DNA of 34,442 nucleotides from Dehalococcoidia bacterium (GCA_022451865.1 JAKUNM010000003.1:1-34442), one strand, 5' to 3'; shown: positions 17,613 to 26,556, numbered from the stretch's first letter. A program made the numbers and translations. Notes: generated by a model from the sequence alone, not told the origin.

Positions 17613-17647
17613 ATGTCAGGTTCTTGGACAAATTCCTGTACTGACAT
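17613..17647 (+). promoter_or_regulatory. Inverted repeat / stem-loop in the leader of the DEAD-box helicase gene
   Basis: Perfect 7-base arms ATGTCAG (17613-17619) and CTGACAT (17641-17647) enclose 21 bases. The enclosed sequence begins with G and contains CCTG near its other end, which would allow an alternative slipped pairing (CAGG with CCTG). It lies 36 bases before the helicase start in the divergent region shared with the haemoglobin gene. It may be an RNA hairpin in the helicase leader or a protein-binding site. No U-tract follows, so it is not an intrinsic terminator. Confidence 0.45.
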
Positions 17648-17682
17648 TTTAATTATCATACACATTGGAGATGAACTAATAC

Positions 17683-19500
17683 ATGTCGCCGCTTTCCGGC
17701 TTTTTAAAACGCCTGGTTGGAGAAAATACCCAATCAAAAACACAAACAAAACAAAGAAACTCGAAAAATAATCGAAAACAAACACAAAAAGGAAAAAATA
17801 ATAAGCAAAACAATTCTAAACCTCAGCAAACTGCGATTAGAAATAAAGTAAAAAATACTAAGAGACCTACACGTAGAAATTCATCATCGACCGAATCAAA
17901 CAGACCTCAAAGTGAACATAAACAGAATGCGTCTCCCAAGGACCGTAAGGAAAGTTATGCATGGGGAAGTGTTGCAGATAATGATGGCAAAAAAGAATTA
18001 TTAAATGAACGCCGTCGACAATCGCAAAGACGTTGGGGACAATTTAATCCTAGGCGAAAAACACTAGAAGTCCCTCTTCCTGAAGATGTGGCGTTCCGTT
18101 CCGTTGAAGACGGTGGTGCAGGAAATATCCTCCCTAGCAAAAGAAATCGCCCTATAGGATTAAAATCAACTGAGAGAGTAATTGTTGGTGGTGCGCGTTC
18201 GCTAGGTGGGCTACCCGTCACTGGTGATTATCATACAACTCTGCAGCAAAATGAGAGTGCAAAACATATAGAAACTAACAGGAAAACTAGAACACAAACA
18301 AAAAGAGAACCACTCTCGGAAAATACAAAAGAGCCTGACCCCACTAGTCCAATAGAAATTAATGAGGAAACTGAGCTAATTTCAACACATAGTTTTGAAG
18401 ACCTTGGATTAGATGAAAAATCACTCAAATCACTCAAAAATTTAGGGTTCAAAAATCCTACTCCCATTCAGGAAAAATCAATACCTGAACTGATTTCTGG
18501 CCACGATACAGTTGGGCTAGCACAGACAGGAAGTGGAAAAACTCTTGCTTTTTCCTTGCCCATGATGCAATCAATAGATCCTGAAATAAACGCGGTGCAA
18601 GCTATTGTACTTGTACCCACTCGAGAATTAGCACAGCAAGTACTAGAAGTGGTTACATCCCTTGGTGATTCTCGAAAAATACGTGCGGTTGGATTACTAG
18701 GGGGCCATTCGGTCAAAGATGACTTAAGAAATTTAGATCAACCAACTCAAATAATTGTGGGAACACCTGGGCGTATTATCGACCACCTACAGCGAAATAC
18801 ATTGACTCTAAAAAAAGTTAAATATGCAGTACTAGATGAAGCTGACCAAATGCTTGATATTGGTTTTTTACCAGATATTAGAAAAATCCTTGGACGAACT
18901 CCAAAAAGCAGACAGACTATTCTTTTTTCTGCAACTATGCCAACGCAAATTCGTAGACTAGTTTGGCAATTTATGTCAGACGCTGTGACAATAAAAGTAG
19001 ACTCTGAATTAAGTACAGTCGAAAGTATTACTCAGGTTTATTTTGAAGTTGCTGAGCGCGATAAGATTAATGGGCTACTCGAATTAATAGAAAGTGAACT
19101 GCGTGGAAGAACTTTGGTATTTTGTAATATGAGACGCGGAGTGGATGATGTTGCAGATCAACTTAATCAGAATTCAATTAAAGTTGGTGCTCTTCATGGA
19201 GATATGGACCAGAAAAAACGTGACCAAGTAGTCAACCGCTTCCGAAAAGGAAATTTAGATATACTAATTGCCACTAATGTTGCAGCAAGAGGTATTGATA
19301 TACCTGAGATTACGCATGTTGTTAATTTTGACTTACCTCAGAATGCAGAGGAATACGTTCACCGCATTGGTCGTACAGGACGTGCCGGTCGTAATGGAAA
19401 GGCAATTACTTTTGTAAGTGAATGGGATTTTGAGCGATTTATGCAAATCTCTGAACAATTTGAACAAACGATCACCCAAGAACATCTAACTTTTTACTAA
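17683..19500 (+). CDS. DEAD-box ATP-dependent RNA helicase with long basic N-terminal extension
   Basis: The 605-residue protein is an RNA-unwinding enzyme. The core starts late: upstream F238 and the Q motif at TPIQ (Q263), Walker A AQTGSGKT (280-287), PTRELAQQ, TPGRI, DEAD (385-388), SAT, and the C-terminal lobe ending in HRIGRTGRAG. The protein stops about 30 residues after the core, so it lacks the usual C-terminal RNA-binding tail. Instead, residues 1-235 form a low-complexity extension, very rich in K, N, Q, R and T at 15-80, that probably binds RNA. Such helicases act in ribosome assembly or RNA decay, often in the cold. The TTGGAG at 17665-17670 is 12 bases from the ATG, a long spacing. 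The leader carries an inverted repeat. The stop overlaps the convergent hydrolase stop in CTAA. Confidence 0.93.
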   Translation: MSPLSGFLKRLVGENTQSKTQTKQRNSKNNRKQTQKGKNNKQNNSKPQQTAIRNKVKNTKRPTRRNSSSTESNRPQSEHKQNASPKDRKESYAWGSVADNDGKKELLNERRRQSQRRWGQFNPRRKTLEVPLPEDVAFRSVEDGGAGNILPSKRNRPIGLKSTERVIVGGARSLGGLPVTGDYHTTLQQNESAKHIETNRKTRTQTKREPLSENTKEPDPTSPIEINEETELISTHSFEDLGLDEKSLKSLKNLGFKNPTPIQEKSIPELISGHDTVGLAQTGSGKTLAFSLPMMQSIDPEINAVQAIVLVPTRELAQQVLEVVTSLGDSRKIRAVGLLGGHSVKDDLRNLDQPTQIIVGTPGRIIDHLQRNTLTLKKVKYAVLDEADQMLDIGFLPDIRKILGRTPKSRQTILFSATMPTQIRRLVWQFMSDAVTIKVDSELSTVESITQVYFEVAERDKINGLLELIESELRGRTLVFCNMRRGVDDVADQLNQNSIKVGALHGDMDQKKRDQVVNRFRKGNLDILIATNVAARGIDIPEITHVVNFDLPQNAEEYVHRIGRTGRAGRNGKAITFVSEWDFERFMQISEQFEQTITQEHLTFY

Positions 19501-20363
19501 TTAAGATCCGATAAAAAATTCTTAATTGCAGACGATGTTTGTCCTAACTGATCGTGGTGCAACCAGTGTCCTGCATCATGAATAGTTATAGTTTGCGACT
19601 GATTAAAATAATCATCAACAGCACGTCCATTAACTTTATCTGAATCAAAAGTTGATTGGTCTCCACATAAATGCAATACAGGACAGGCAATCTCTGACCA
19701 AATTTTTTCGACTTCCTCTAAACGTAAACAAAACATCATGTGTCGAGTATTAATCCATGGGTCAAATTTCCAAACATATCCACCGTCGATCGCATTTGTT
19801 CCCCACTGCGCCAAATGCGTAGACAAAGATTGTGAAAAATTTGGATGAACTTCTTGTATACGATCTCGAGCAGCTTCAAGACTTGGGTATATTCTATAAT
19901 CTTGGCTCTCAATTTTTTTTGTACGCTCTGCCCATTGTCGAATACGTTGTGGCAAAACATGATCTTCATCTCTTATCCAAGGGCCTGCACCTTCAATAGA
20001 TATTATTCCCTTAAATCGATCAGGGAATAAACCCGCTGCTAACAGACTAATCGAACCCCCAAAAGAATGGCTGACAACAAATGCAGATCCACCGAGTAAA
20101 TCAATCAAAGTGATCAAATCAAGTACATGATCAAGAATCCCATAATGACTACCAACAGCATGATCTGAATCACCATGACCGCGCAAATCGCACGCAACAA
20201 CAAAAAAATCTTTTTCTAAACTATCCGCCAAATCATCCCAAGCTCTAGAGTGATCTAGTCCACCATGAACAAGAATTAATGGTGGATTAGAGGGGTTTCC
20301 CCACGTCCAGTAACTTAATTTTAGTCGTTGGGAATGAAAATAATGCTGCCATGGCTCTGACAT
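19497..20363 (-). CDS. Alpha/beta hydrolase
   Basis: The 288-residue protein has the canonical alpha/beta-hydrolase layout: oxyanion loop LVHGG (31-35), nucleophile elbow SHSFGGS (S100), an acidic residue around CGDQSTFD in the C-terminal third, and catalytic H266 in HDAGHWLHHDQ. The cap region between about 130 and 215 is rich in aromatic and charged residues. The substrate cannot be read from the sequence; haloalkane dehalogenase, esterase and ring-cleavage C-C hydrolase relatives all look alike at this level. It is transcribed alone, facing the APH/kinase gene across an 87-base region that contains a perfect 8-base inverted repeat. Confidence 0.85.
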   Translation of the reverse strand: MSEPWQHYFHSQRLKLSYWTWGNPSNPPLILVHGGLDHSRAWDDLADSLEKDFFVVACDLRGHGDSDHAVGSHYGILDHVLDLITLIDLLGGSAFVVSHSFGGSISLLAAGLFPDRFKGIISIEGAGPWIRDEDHVLPQRIRQWAERTKKIESQDYRIYPSLEAARDRIQEVHPNFSQSLSTHLAQWGTNAIDGGYVWKFDPWINTRHMMFCLRLEEVEKIWSEIACPVLHLCGDQSTFDSDKVNGRAVDDYFNQSQTITIHDAGHWLHHDQLGQTSSAIKNFLSDLN

Positions 20364-20387
20364 GGTTTAACCTCTTCCGTCATCAGA

Positions 20388-20411
20388 TGTGATAGCAATT
20401 CGACTATCACA
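20388..20411. promoter_or_regulatory. Perfect 8-base inverted repeat between divergent genes (candidate operator)
   Basis: TGTGATAG (20388-20395) and CTATCACA (20404-20411) are exact reverse complements separated by eight bases. The repeat sits 24 bases upstream of the hydrolase start on the minus strand and 39 bases upstream of the kinase-fusion start on the plus strand. That is the position expected for a dimeric regulator controlling both. It could also fold as an RNA hairpin in either leader. No regulator gene is adjacent. Confidence 0.5.
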
Positions 20412-20450
20412 CTTGACCGACTCACTCTACCTTCTTAATGTCTTAGAATA

Positions 20451-22100
20451 ATGTCTTCAACATCACATTCTAAAGATAATTCTAATTCTGACCAGACTCT
20501 ACCTGATTACGTCTATGCATTACTGAATCCAGATATTTATACATTCGAAGTTAACCAAATCCAATTGATACAAACACATATTTCATACGTGTTTCTCGCA
20601 GGTGACAGAGTTTATAAAACGAAAAAGCCAGTTGATTTTGGTTTTATAAACCAACTTGATTTAGATCAACGCCATAATAATTGCATTCGAGAAGTAGATC
20701 TGAACAGAAGATTAGCTCCTGATGTATATATAAATATCGTTATGATTGCTCAATCACAATCTGGTGAATATAAAATTTTCAATGCGAATATCCCTGAAAA
20801 TTTTGTTCTCATTGAGTATGCAGTAGAAATGCAATTACTACCGAGCAAAGCTATCTTGGCAAATATATTGGCAAATAACGTAATGCCTGAACAATTTCCA
20901 CAAAAATTTGCTGAGCTTATATTAGACTTCCACTCGAAAAATAGTTTGCAAGAATCAACTACCGAATTTGCGGGAGCATCTGCTGTGCAAATTTGGTGGG
21001 ATAGAGAACGCCAAGAGGCATCAAAATTTATTGGTTCAACTTGGAATGCTAACGATGCTAAAGATTTTTCTTTGACAATCACTAAATTATTAGAGCAAGA
21101 TACAGACCTGCTAAACGATCGGGCACTTGGAGGGCATATTGTCGAAGGTCATGGTGATCTACATTCCATGCACATCTATTTACTGGAACAAAAAATTATA
21201 ATTGTAGATTGCATAGAATTTAATGATTGGTTTCATTTTCGAATTCTTGATAAAGGTTATGATATTGCATTCACCGCTATGGATTTAGAAGCTAGAGGAT
21301 TTCCCGAGGTAGGGGATGAGATTGTAGGGCGGTACATAGCTGCATCTGGCGATGAAACTTTACCCATACTACAACCATTACATCGTGCATTCCGAGCTTT
21401 TGTTCGAGGAAAAGTTGAATCAATAGAGTCTAATCAAATAGGTATACCTCGTGAACAAAAATTAGAAAAAAAAGAATCAGCAGCAACCTACTTCACACTC
21501 GCATCAAAATTAATTCATGAAAGAACAGACTCTTTTCTTATCTTGATTTGCGGGTTGTCTGGTACTGGAAAATCTACAATAGGATCTCAGTTGTCTGCAC
21601 GTATAGGTGCAGCATACCTATCATCAGATATAATTAGAAAAAAAATTGCAGGAATTCCCTTGCATAATAAGATCTCAAAACAACAAAGCAATGAAATTTA
21701 TACTACGAAAATGTCGCAACAAACATACACAAAAATGCGAGAAAGTGCAGAGCAATATATTCAAAAAGGATATTCTGTAGTACTAGATGCCACACATCAC
21801 AACATGCTGGATAGAAAAAAAGTATTAGATATTGCTAAAAAATATAACTATGAAACTTTGATCATCGATCTGCAAATTTCAGAAACAGAGGCACTTAGTC
21901 GTATCGCATCTAGAAACTTTGATCCATTAGCTGTCTCAGATGCCACTTCAGAGGTATATCTTAAACAAGTAGAACAATTCACCCCTATTTCTGAAAAAGA
22001 GGGGCCAAAAATGGTGGTAAAAACTAATGAGTCACCGCAAACGATAGTAAAACGAATAATGCATAAAATATCCTCACCAACGCATAAAAAATTAAGTTAG
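20451..22100 (+). CDS. Bifunctional APH-like phosphotransferase / P-loop kinase fusion
   Basis: The 549-residue protein has two parts. The N-terminal 350 residues match the aminoglycoside-phosphotransferase-like half of a widespread bacterial fusion family: ISYVFLAGDRVYKTKKPVDF opening, a catalytic-loop HGDLH (234-238, D236), and DCIEFND. The asparagine often seen three residues after HGDLH is a histidine here (SMH), which I believe also occurs in relatives. The C-terminal part is a P-loop kinase of the zeta-toxin/chloramphenicol-phosphotransferase type with Walker A GLSGTGKST (368-376) and an SSDIIRKK segment. The substrate is unknown, and resistance should not be inferred. The next gene starts seven bases after the stop, with its AGGA site overlapping the stop codon, so the two are coupled. 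Confidence 0.85.
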   Translation: MSSTSHSKDNSNSDQTLPDYVYALLNPDIYTFEVNQIQLIQTHISYVFLAGDRVYKTKKPVDFGFINQLDLDQRHNNCIREVDLNRRLAPDVYINIVMIAQSQSGEYKIFNANIPENFVLIEYAVEMQLLPSKAILANILANNVMPEQFPQKFAELILDFHSKNSLQESTTEFAGASAVQIWWDRERQEASKFIGSTWNANDAKDFSLTITKLLEQDTDLLNDRALGGHIVEGHGDLHSMHIYLLEQKIIIVDCIEFNDWFHFRILDKGYDIAFTAMDLEARGFPEVGDEIVGRYIAASGDETLPILQPLHRAFRAFVRGKVESIESNQIGIPREQKLEKKESAATYFTLASKLIHERTDSFLILICGLSGTGKSTIGSQLSARIGAAYLSSDIIRKKIAGIPLHNKISKQQSNEIYTTKMSQQTYTKMRESAEQYIQKGYSVVLDATHHNMLDRKKVLDIAKKYNYETLIIDLQISETEALSRIASRNFDPLAVSDATSEVYLKQVEQFTPISEKEGPKMVVKTNESPQTIVKRIMHKISSPTHKKLS

Positions 22101-22107
22101 GAAAATA

Positions 22108-23265
22108 ATGCCTGAATTACTTCCAACAAATTTACAAAATTTACAAAAAAAAATGCAATCATTTATTGATGATGTGCTCGTAGATATCGAATCTAATCTA
22201 GATCCAGATCTTAGCCAATCGATCCCAAATAGCATATTAAATGAAGTAAGAACCCGCTCCATCGAAAATGGAATCTGGAGTTTAACGCAACCTTCTGAAT
22301 TTGGAGGTAGCGAAGCTAACATACTTGAAATGACCGTGATCCGAGAAACCTTAGGTCAAGCAAACTTGAGAATAGGGAATTATATATTTGGCCCTCAACC
22401 TGGAATTTTAGCCTCAGTTGAAGGGAAACTGCGTGAATATTATCTATTACCCCTAATGAAAGGAGAAAAAAGAGGAGCTTTTGCCTTTACCGAGCCAAGA
22501 ACAATACCTAATGGCAAACCAACTTGGGCATCTTTAGAGAATCAAGAACTTACCATCACAGGACAGAAATCATTTGTAAGCGGTGGAAGTAATGCTGACT
22601 TCTTTTCAACTTTAGTAAACATTGAGTCGAAATCTGGAACTAGCGGCACTGCAATAGTTCTCATTGATAAAGATTCCAAAGGAATATCAATTGAACGTGA
22701 ATTTCGGAGCTTAGATGGCAGTAGTCATATTTCGATCATTTTAGATTCTGTGAAAGTTCCTGATTGGCATATTGTTGGAGAAATTGGTGAAGGAATGCCA
22801 AGGGCTTTACGCAATATAAGTAATGTACGTATGGCTATTGCTGCAAAATCAACTGGTTTAGCGAGTTGGGCAACACACTTTACAGCCGAACATATAAAAC
22901 AACCACATCGTAGTGGAACACCTTTAAGCGATCGAGAGGGTGTGAGATTACGAATTGCAGATATGTTAATTCAAGTCTATGCCATGCGAAGTATCCTCTA
23001 TCGAACTGCAAGAATTGCTAATACAAACAATGTTTCTTCAGCAAATGAAGTTCTCACCGCTAAAGTTTTTTGTACTGAACAGGTAGGTTTGATTATTGAT
23101 CGTGCAATCGATCTCTGTGGAGGAAATTCACTCATCGAAGGACACCCTTTAGAACGTACTTATCGTGATATTAGGTCATTGCGCTTCGCTGAAGGAGCAT
23201 CCGATATTTTAAGGCTAAATTTAGCTAAAGATTATCTAGAATCAAATAATTTAGTTCGTTCCTAG
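22108..23265 (+). CDS. Acyl-CoA dehydrogenase family flavoprotein
   Basis: The 385-residue protein matches acyl-CoA dehydrogenases: an N-terminal helical domain with PSEFGG, a middle beta domain with FTEP (FAD/substrate contact) and GQKSFVSGGSNADFF, and a C-terminal helical domain ending in RTYRDIRSLRFAEGASDIL. E362 occupies the catalytic base position of the medium-chain type. Family members oxidise acyl-CoA to 2-enoyl-CoA with electrons passed to ETF. Chain length and substrate cannot be told. An AGGA site overlapping the kinase-fusion stop, five bases before the ATG, indicates translational coupling. There is no ETF or thiolase gene nearby, so this is not a dedicated beta-oxidation operon. 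Confidence 0.9.
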   Translation: MPELLPTNLQNLQKKMQSFIDDVLVDIESNLDPDLSQSIPNSILNEVRTRSIENGIWSLTQPSEFGGSEANILEMTVIRETLGQANLRIGNYIFGPQPGILASVEGKLREYYLLPLMKGEKRGAFAFTEPRTIPNGKPTWASLENQELTITGQKSFVSGGSNADFFSTLVNIESKSGTSGTAIVLIDKDSKGISIEREFRSLDGSSHISIILDSVKVPDWHIVGEIGEGMPRALRNISNVRMAIAAKSTGLASWATHFTAEHIKQPHRSGTPLSDREGVRLRIADMLIQVYAMRSILYRTARIANTNNVSSANEVLTAKVFCTEQVGLIIDRAIDLCGGNSLIEGHPLERTYRDIRSLRFAEGASDILRLNLAKDYLESNNLVRS

Positions 23266-23334
23266 AAATAAACGCTGTTACGCTTTCTGATGACAAGCGC
23301 TGATCTCATAAGATTGCTACGAAAATTTTGATAT

Positions 23335-24684
23335 ATGAAACATGATTCTTCACAAAAAGTTAAGCCAGAGAATCTTACCGACCCAGAAGTAGCCATTAGC
23401 CCTTTCCCTGCATCAAAAACAAAATATAAAGAAAATCAACATGTTCCGCCTGTAGGGATCTGGAAAACTTTAGATTCTCTTCGTGTCCCTGGTTATCGAT
23501 GGTTTGTTACAGCACTAATGTCGAGCTTCGCTGCAATGAATATCCAAATGTTTATTAGAGGCTATTTAGTTTTTCAATTAACCGATTCATATGCCTATTT
23601 AGGTGCACTCTCTATCGCACAAGGCTTTCCAATGTTAGCGCTGTCAATGTTCGGAGGGGTGTTAGCAGACTCTGTCCAAAAAAAATATGTTGTCCAGGCT
23701 GGTCAAATTGTAAATTCACTTAATGCATTTCTAATAGCTTTTTGGATCATTTCCGATTTGATTGTAGTGCAACATTTACTAGCAGCAGCATTTGTACAAG
23801 GTGCAGTAATGGCACTACAGCAACCTTCTCGTCAAGCACTGACACCAGAAGTAGTGGGCTTAGAACGTTTAACCAATGCACTAGGACTGAGCATGGTAGG
23901 ACTAAATATCAATCGACTAATAATGCCAGCTCTTGCAGGATCAATCCTAGCAATCATTAATCCTGAAGAAGGTATCGGTGGTGCAGAATATATCTATATA
24001 GTCATGGGATCTTTTTATCTATTCGCTTCAGTATTAATGATTCCTGTTCCTAAATCACCTCGCGAAAATGAGCAAAAACGTACTGTCCATAATGCACTTC
24101 TAGAATTAAAAGATGGAATGCGCTATGTGAAAAATAACTCTACTGTAAGAGTTTTACTCATCACAAACTTACTAATAGTAAGCGGTTCTATGCCTTACCA
24201 GATATTGCTACCTGGCATAGTTGATGAAATATTAGGAGTAGGTAAAAGTGGACTAGGCTTTTTAATGAGCCTCCAAGGCATAGGCTCTATTTTCGGTTCA
24301 CTTTTTATAGCATCAATGGGTACAAAAAAACGTGGTCGTATGATGCTTTACAGTGGCTTATTATTAAGTATTTCACTTCTACTTTTCTCTCTTTCGACAA
24401 ATTATTTCATGACAGCAGGAATATTAATAGTTGTAGGTTTAAGTCAAATTGGAAGAATGTCATTAGGCAATGTGCTTATACAATCCTATAGCGAAGCCGA
24501 ATATCGTGGGCGCGTAATGTCATTATTCTATGTATCTTTTGGCATCAGCATGTTTGCAACTTTTTTAATAGGAATCATTGCCGCATGGGTAGGACCGCAG
24601 ATAGCAATAGGTGCTTCATCTATTTGGTTGCTTATTCTTGTTATTTATCTAATGATAAAGACAGAAATCCCGAAACTTGATTAA
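23335..24684 (+). CDS. MFS transporter (MFS_3 / EntS-like exporter)
   Basis: The 449-residue membrane protein has about twelve hydrophobic segments after a soluble N-terminal 55 residues that are rich in P, K and S. Segments such as FQLTDSYAYLGALS, SMFGGVLADSVQKK and QQPSRQALTPEVV are characteristic of the MFS_3 branch (EntS, macrolide and siderophore exporters). It probably exports a small molecule by proton antiport across the inner membrane; the substrate is unknown. It follows the acyl-CoA dehydrogenase gene by 69 bases and precedes the GAF gene by 17, so it may belong to the same transcript. Confidence 0.88.
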   Translation: MKHDSSQKVKPENLTDPEVAISPFPASKTKYKENQHVPPVGIWKTLDSLRVPGYRWFVTALMSSFAAMNIQMFIRGYLVFQLTDSYAYLGALSIAQGFPMLALSMFGGVLADSVQKKYVVQAGQIVNSLNAFLIAFWIISDLIVVQHLLAAAFVQGAVMALQQPSRQALTPEVVGLERLTNALGLSMVGLNINRLIMPALAGSILAIINPEEGIGGAEYIYIVMGSFYLFASVLMIPVPKSPRENEQKRTVHNALLELKDGMRYVKNNSTVRVLLITNLLIVSGSMPYQILLPGIVDEILGVGKSGLGFLMSLQGIGSIFGSLFIASMGTKKRGRMMLYSGLLLSISLLLFSLSTNYFMTAGILIVVGLSQIGRMSLGNVLIQSYSEAEYRGRVMSLFYVSFGISMFATFLIGIIAAWVGPQIAIGASSIWLLILVIYLMIKTEIPKLD

Positions 24685-24701
24685 GTTTTTTGGAGAAAAT
24701 G

Positions 24702-25232
24702 ATGACGACAAAAGATACTCAATTAGCAAAAAATATAGATCCTGAAGTAATAGCTCTAAAGGCATTAGCTCAAAAACTAAGTGAATTACCTGCAAAGCCG
24801 CGCCCTGATGAATCTTTACAAGTCGTTGCAGACTTGGCTCGTACTCTAACAGATGCGGCATACTGTGCACTCGCCATTACCGACACAAATAACGATACCG
24901 AAGGATTCTTTGTATCTGGTCTGGATGAAGTCACTTTACGCCACTTGAAAACCGCACCACAGGGACATGGTCCCTTAGGATCTTTACGATTAGATGGTAT
25001 GCCTGTTCAATTTGATAATGTGTCGGAACATGCTAAAGCCTTTGGATTCCCGCCTAATCATCCTGAAATGGAACGGCTATTAGGCGTAGCCATTTGGAGC
25101 AATAAAGAGGTTCGCGGTGCTCTATACGTCACCGATAGATCAAATGGAGAAAAATTCAACGAAAACGATAAGCAAATACTACTCACATTAGCAAAGCATG
25201 CTTCATACATAGTCACCAAAGAGTGGTATTAA
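24702..25232 (+). CDS. GAF-domain protein
   Basis: The 176-residue protein is essentially a single GAF domain (about 35-170): helical lead-in SLQVVADLARTLTDAAYCAL, a central GPLGSLRLDG turn, and the C-terminal LGVAIWSNKEVRGALYVTDR plus a final helix. There is no fused kinase, cyclase or DNA-binding domain, so it may be a stand-alone ligand or redox sensor acting through a partner. The start is chosen at the second of two adjacent ATGs (24702), because TGGAG at 24691-24695 then has a six-base spacing. The ATG at 24699 is also possible. A TTG at 24690 would put the ribosome site inside the gene and is unlikely. Confidence 0.8.
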   Translation: MTTKDTQLAKNIDPEVIALKALAQKLSELPAKPRPDESLQVVADLARTLTDAAYCALAITDTNNDTEGFFVSGLDEVTLRHLKTAPQGHGPLGSLRLDGMPVQFDNVSEHAKAFGFPPNHPEMERLLGVAIWSNKEVRGALYVTDRSNGEKFNENDKQILLTLAKHASYIVTKEWY

Positions 25233-25242
25233 ATACTGTAAA

Positions 25243-25911
25243 TTAGCTCAAATAATTTTCAAACCAATTAACAGATTTGACCCATGAATCCATAGCTGCC
25301 TGTTCATGATATGCAGGTCGAGTGTCATTAAAAAAGGAGTGTTGGGCACCTTGATAGACAGTAATATCGTTAGGGATATTATTTTCTTCCAGTGTTGCAC
25401 GTAACATGTCGACTTGCTCAACAGGAATACCACCATCTTCTGATCCATACGAACCTAAAACGGGAACCGTAATAGTGGCAATTTGTTCCGCTGATGGCAT
25501 ACCACCACCATAATAAACATGCACTGCATCAACTCCAGAGCCGGGACGAATAGCAGCAGCTAACGTTAGTCCTCCGCCCATACAATAACCAACACAACCT
25601 GCTTTAGACACATTATGCTCATCACGAAGCCAGGCGATAGCTCCATCAATTTCTTGCGCTGCTAAATCTCTTTCCATTGACATAGCTAATTTTCGAGCCT
25701 CATCTGGTTCAGTCGCAATTTCACCATGATATAAATCTGGAGCAAATGCTAAATATCCTTCTGCAGCATACCGATCAGCAATTTCTTTAATGTCTTCTGT
25801 GAGACCCCACCATTCTTGAATAACAATAAGACCAGCTTTTGGTGTTTCTTCTGGTTCAGACAAATATCCCGATACCTCAGTATTATTGTGTTTAATTGTT
25901 ATGTCTGTCAT
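25243..25911 (-). CDS. Dienelactone hydrolase family protein
   Basis: The 222-residue protein carries the dienelactone-hydrolase triad with cysteine as nucleophile: C110 in GYCMGGG, D159 in GSEDGG and H191 in AQHSFF. The family-specific glutamate E33 in QEWWGL is also present. Members hydrolyse dienelactone in chlorocatechol breakdown or related small esters in the cytoplasm. No chlorocatechol pathway genes are nearby, so a general carboxyl-ester role is equally likely. The start is supported by AGGGG five bases upstream. It lies 30 bases downstream of the DUF192 gene on the same strand. Confidence 0.9.
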   Translation of the reverse strand: MTDITIKHNNTEVSGYLSEPEETPKAGLIVIQEWWGLTEDIKEIADRYAAEGYLAFAPDLYHGEIATEPDEARKLAMSMERDLAAQEIDGAIAWLRDEHNVSKAGCVGYCMGGGLTLAAAIRPGSGVDAVHVYYGGGMPSAEQIATITVPVLGSYGSEDGGIPVEQVDMLRATLEENNIPNDITVYQGAQHSFFNDTRPAYHEQAAMDSWVKSVNWFENYLS

Positions 25912-25941
25912 ACATCCCCCTAATATTGATACAAACTAAAC

Positions 25942-26556
25942 CTATTGTGTAAAATTTTCGGAAAAAATAGGTCCTAAATATACCTTATCACCAACTGCAA
26001 TACCTCTATCAGCATACCAATGAACAGGCACCTCAACAGCATACTTATACAATGCTGTGGGTACAATTAATTTCTCTGATTTTGGTTGCATCTGTTCAAT
26101 TTGCAAAATTTTCCCATTTGCATCTATAAATGCTATTGAGAGCTCAACAAAGGTATCTTTCATCCAAAAAGGCTGTAACACAAGATCAGGAAATTTGAAT
26201 AACATCCCTCTGCCTTCTAGTGCATTACGCCCTGACAAACCAATTGAATATTCTTCACGCCCGGGTACTTCAACACGTAGAGAAATACGTTCGCCATTTT
26301 TTTTATAAAACTCAATCGTTGGGAGTTCAGAGGTAGGAATTGAATATGTAGAAGTAACTTTATAAAGATTGACTGAGGACGACGAAATTACATCAGGAAC
26401 TTTGGTTGCCGTAACAAATTCTAGTGCAGGTAGTTGAGTTATATTAATATTTTCTTCACTAACGGAAATTTTTTGCGAACGATCAAGTACTACTGCCATA
26501 ATTGCAAATGTGAGAACTATGAATATTAATACATTTCTATAGCGGAATCTTTTCAT
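25942..26556 (-). CDS. Membrane-anchored DUF192 protein
   Basis: The start is taken at the ATG at 26556, giving 204 residues that begin with MKRFRYRN followed by a hydrophobic segment (9-24), an uncleaved anchor or signal peptide. A longer frame using an upstream start would add 29 residues with no signal character and would run across the divergent gene's start. Residues about 85-200 are the DUF192 domain: SIGLSGR, GMLFKFPD, FWMKDTFVELSIAFID, EVPVHWYADRGIAVGDKV. DUF192 proteins are small beta-barrel proteins found across bacteria and archaea, usually exported, of unknown biochemical role. The region 25-80 is a variable linker. It is probably co-transcribed with the dienelactone hydrolase. 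Confidence 0.85.
   Translation of the reverse strand: MKRFRYRNVLIFIVLTFAIMAVVLDRSQKISVSEENINITQLPALEFVTATKVPDVISSSSVNLYKVTSTYSIPTSELPTIEFYKKNGERISLRVEVPGREEYSIGLSGRNALEGRGMLFKFPDLVLQPFWMKDTFVELSIAFIDANGKILQIEQMQPKSEKLIVPTALYKYAVEVPVHWYADRGIAVGDKVYLGPIFSENFTQ

Noticed and set aside
17671-17679. Two-codon mini-ORF (ATG AAC TAA) just before the DEAD-box helicase
   Set aside because: The GGAG directly abuts its ATG with no spacer, so initiation there is unlikely. It may only be coincidence.
20388-20411. CRP-type binding site (TGTGA...TCACA)
   Set aside because: The half-sites are 14 bases apart instead of six, so it does not match a CRP/FNR operator. It is kept only as an unassigned inverted repeat.
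20451-22100. Antibiotic-resistance gene (aminoglycoside phosphotransferase plus chloramphenicol-type kinase)
   Set aside because: The fusion belongs to a widespread uncharacterised housekeeping-like family. The resemblance is at fold level and nothing in the context suggests resistance.
23281-23299. Hairpin CGCTT-N9-AAGCG after the acyl-CoA dehydrogenase as a terminator
   Set aside because: The stem is only five pairs with a nine-base loop, and no T-run follows. Chance is sufficient.
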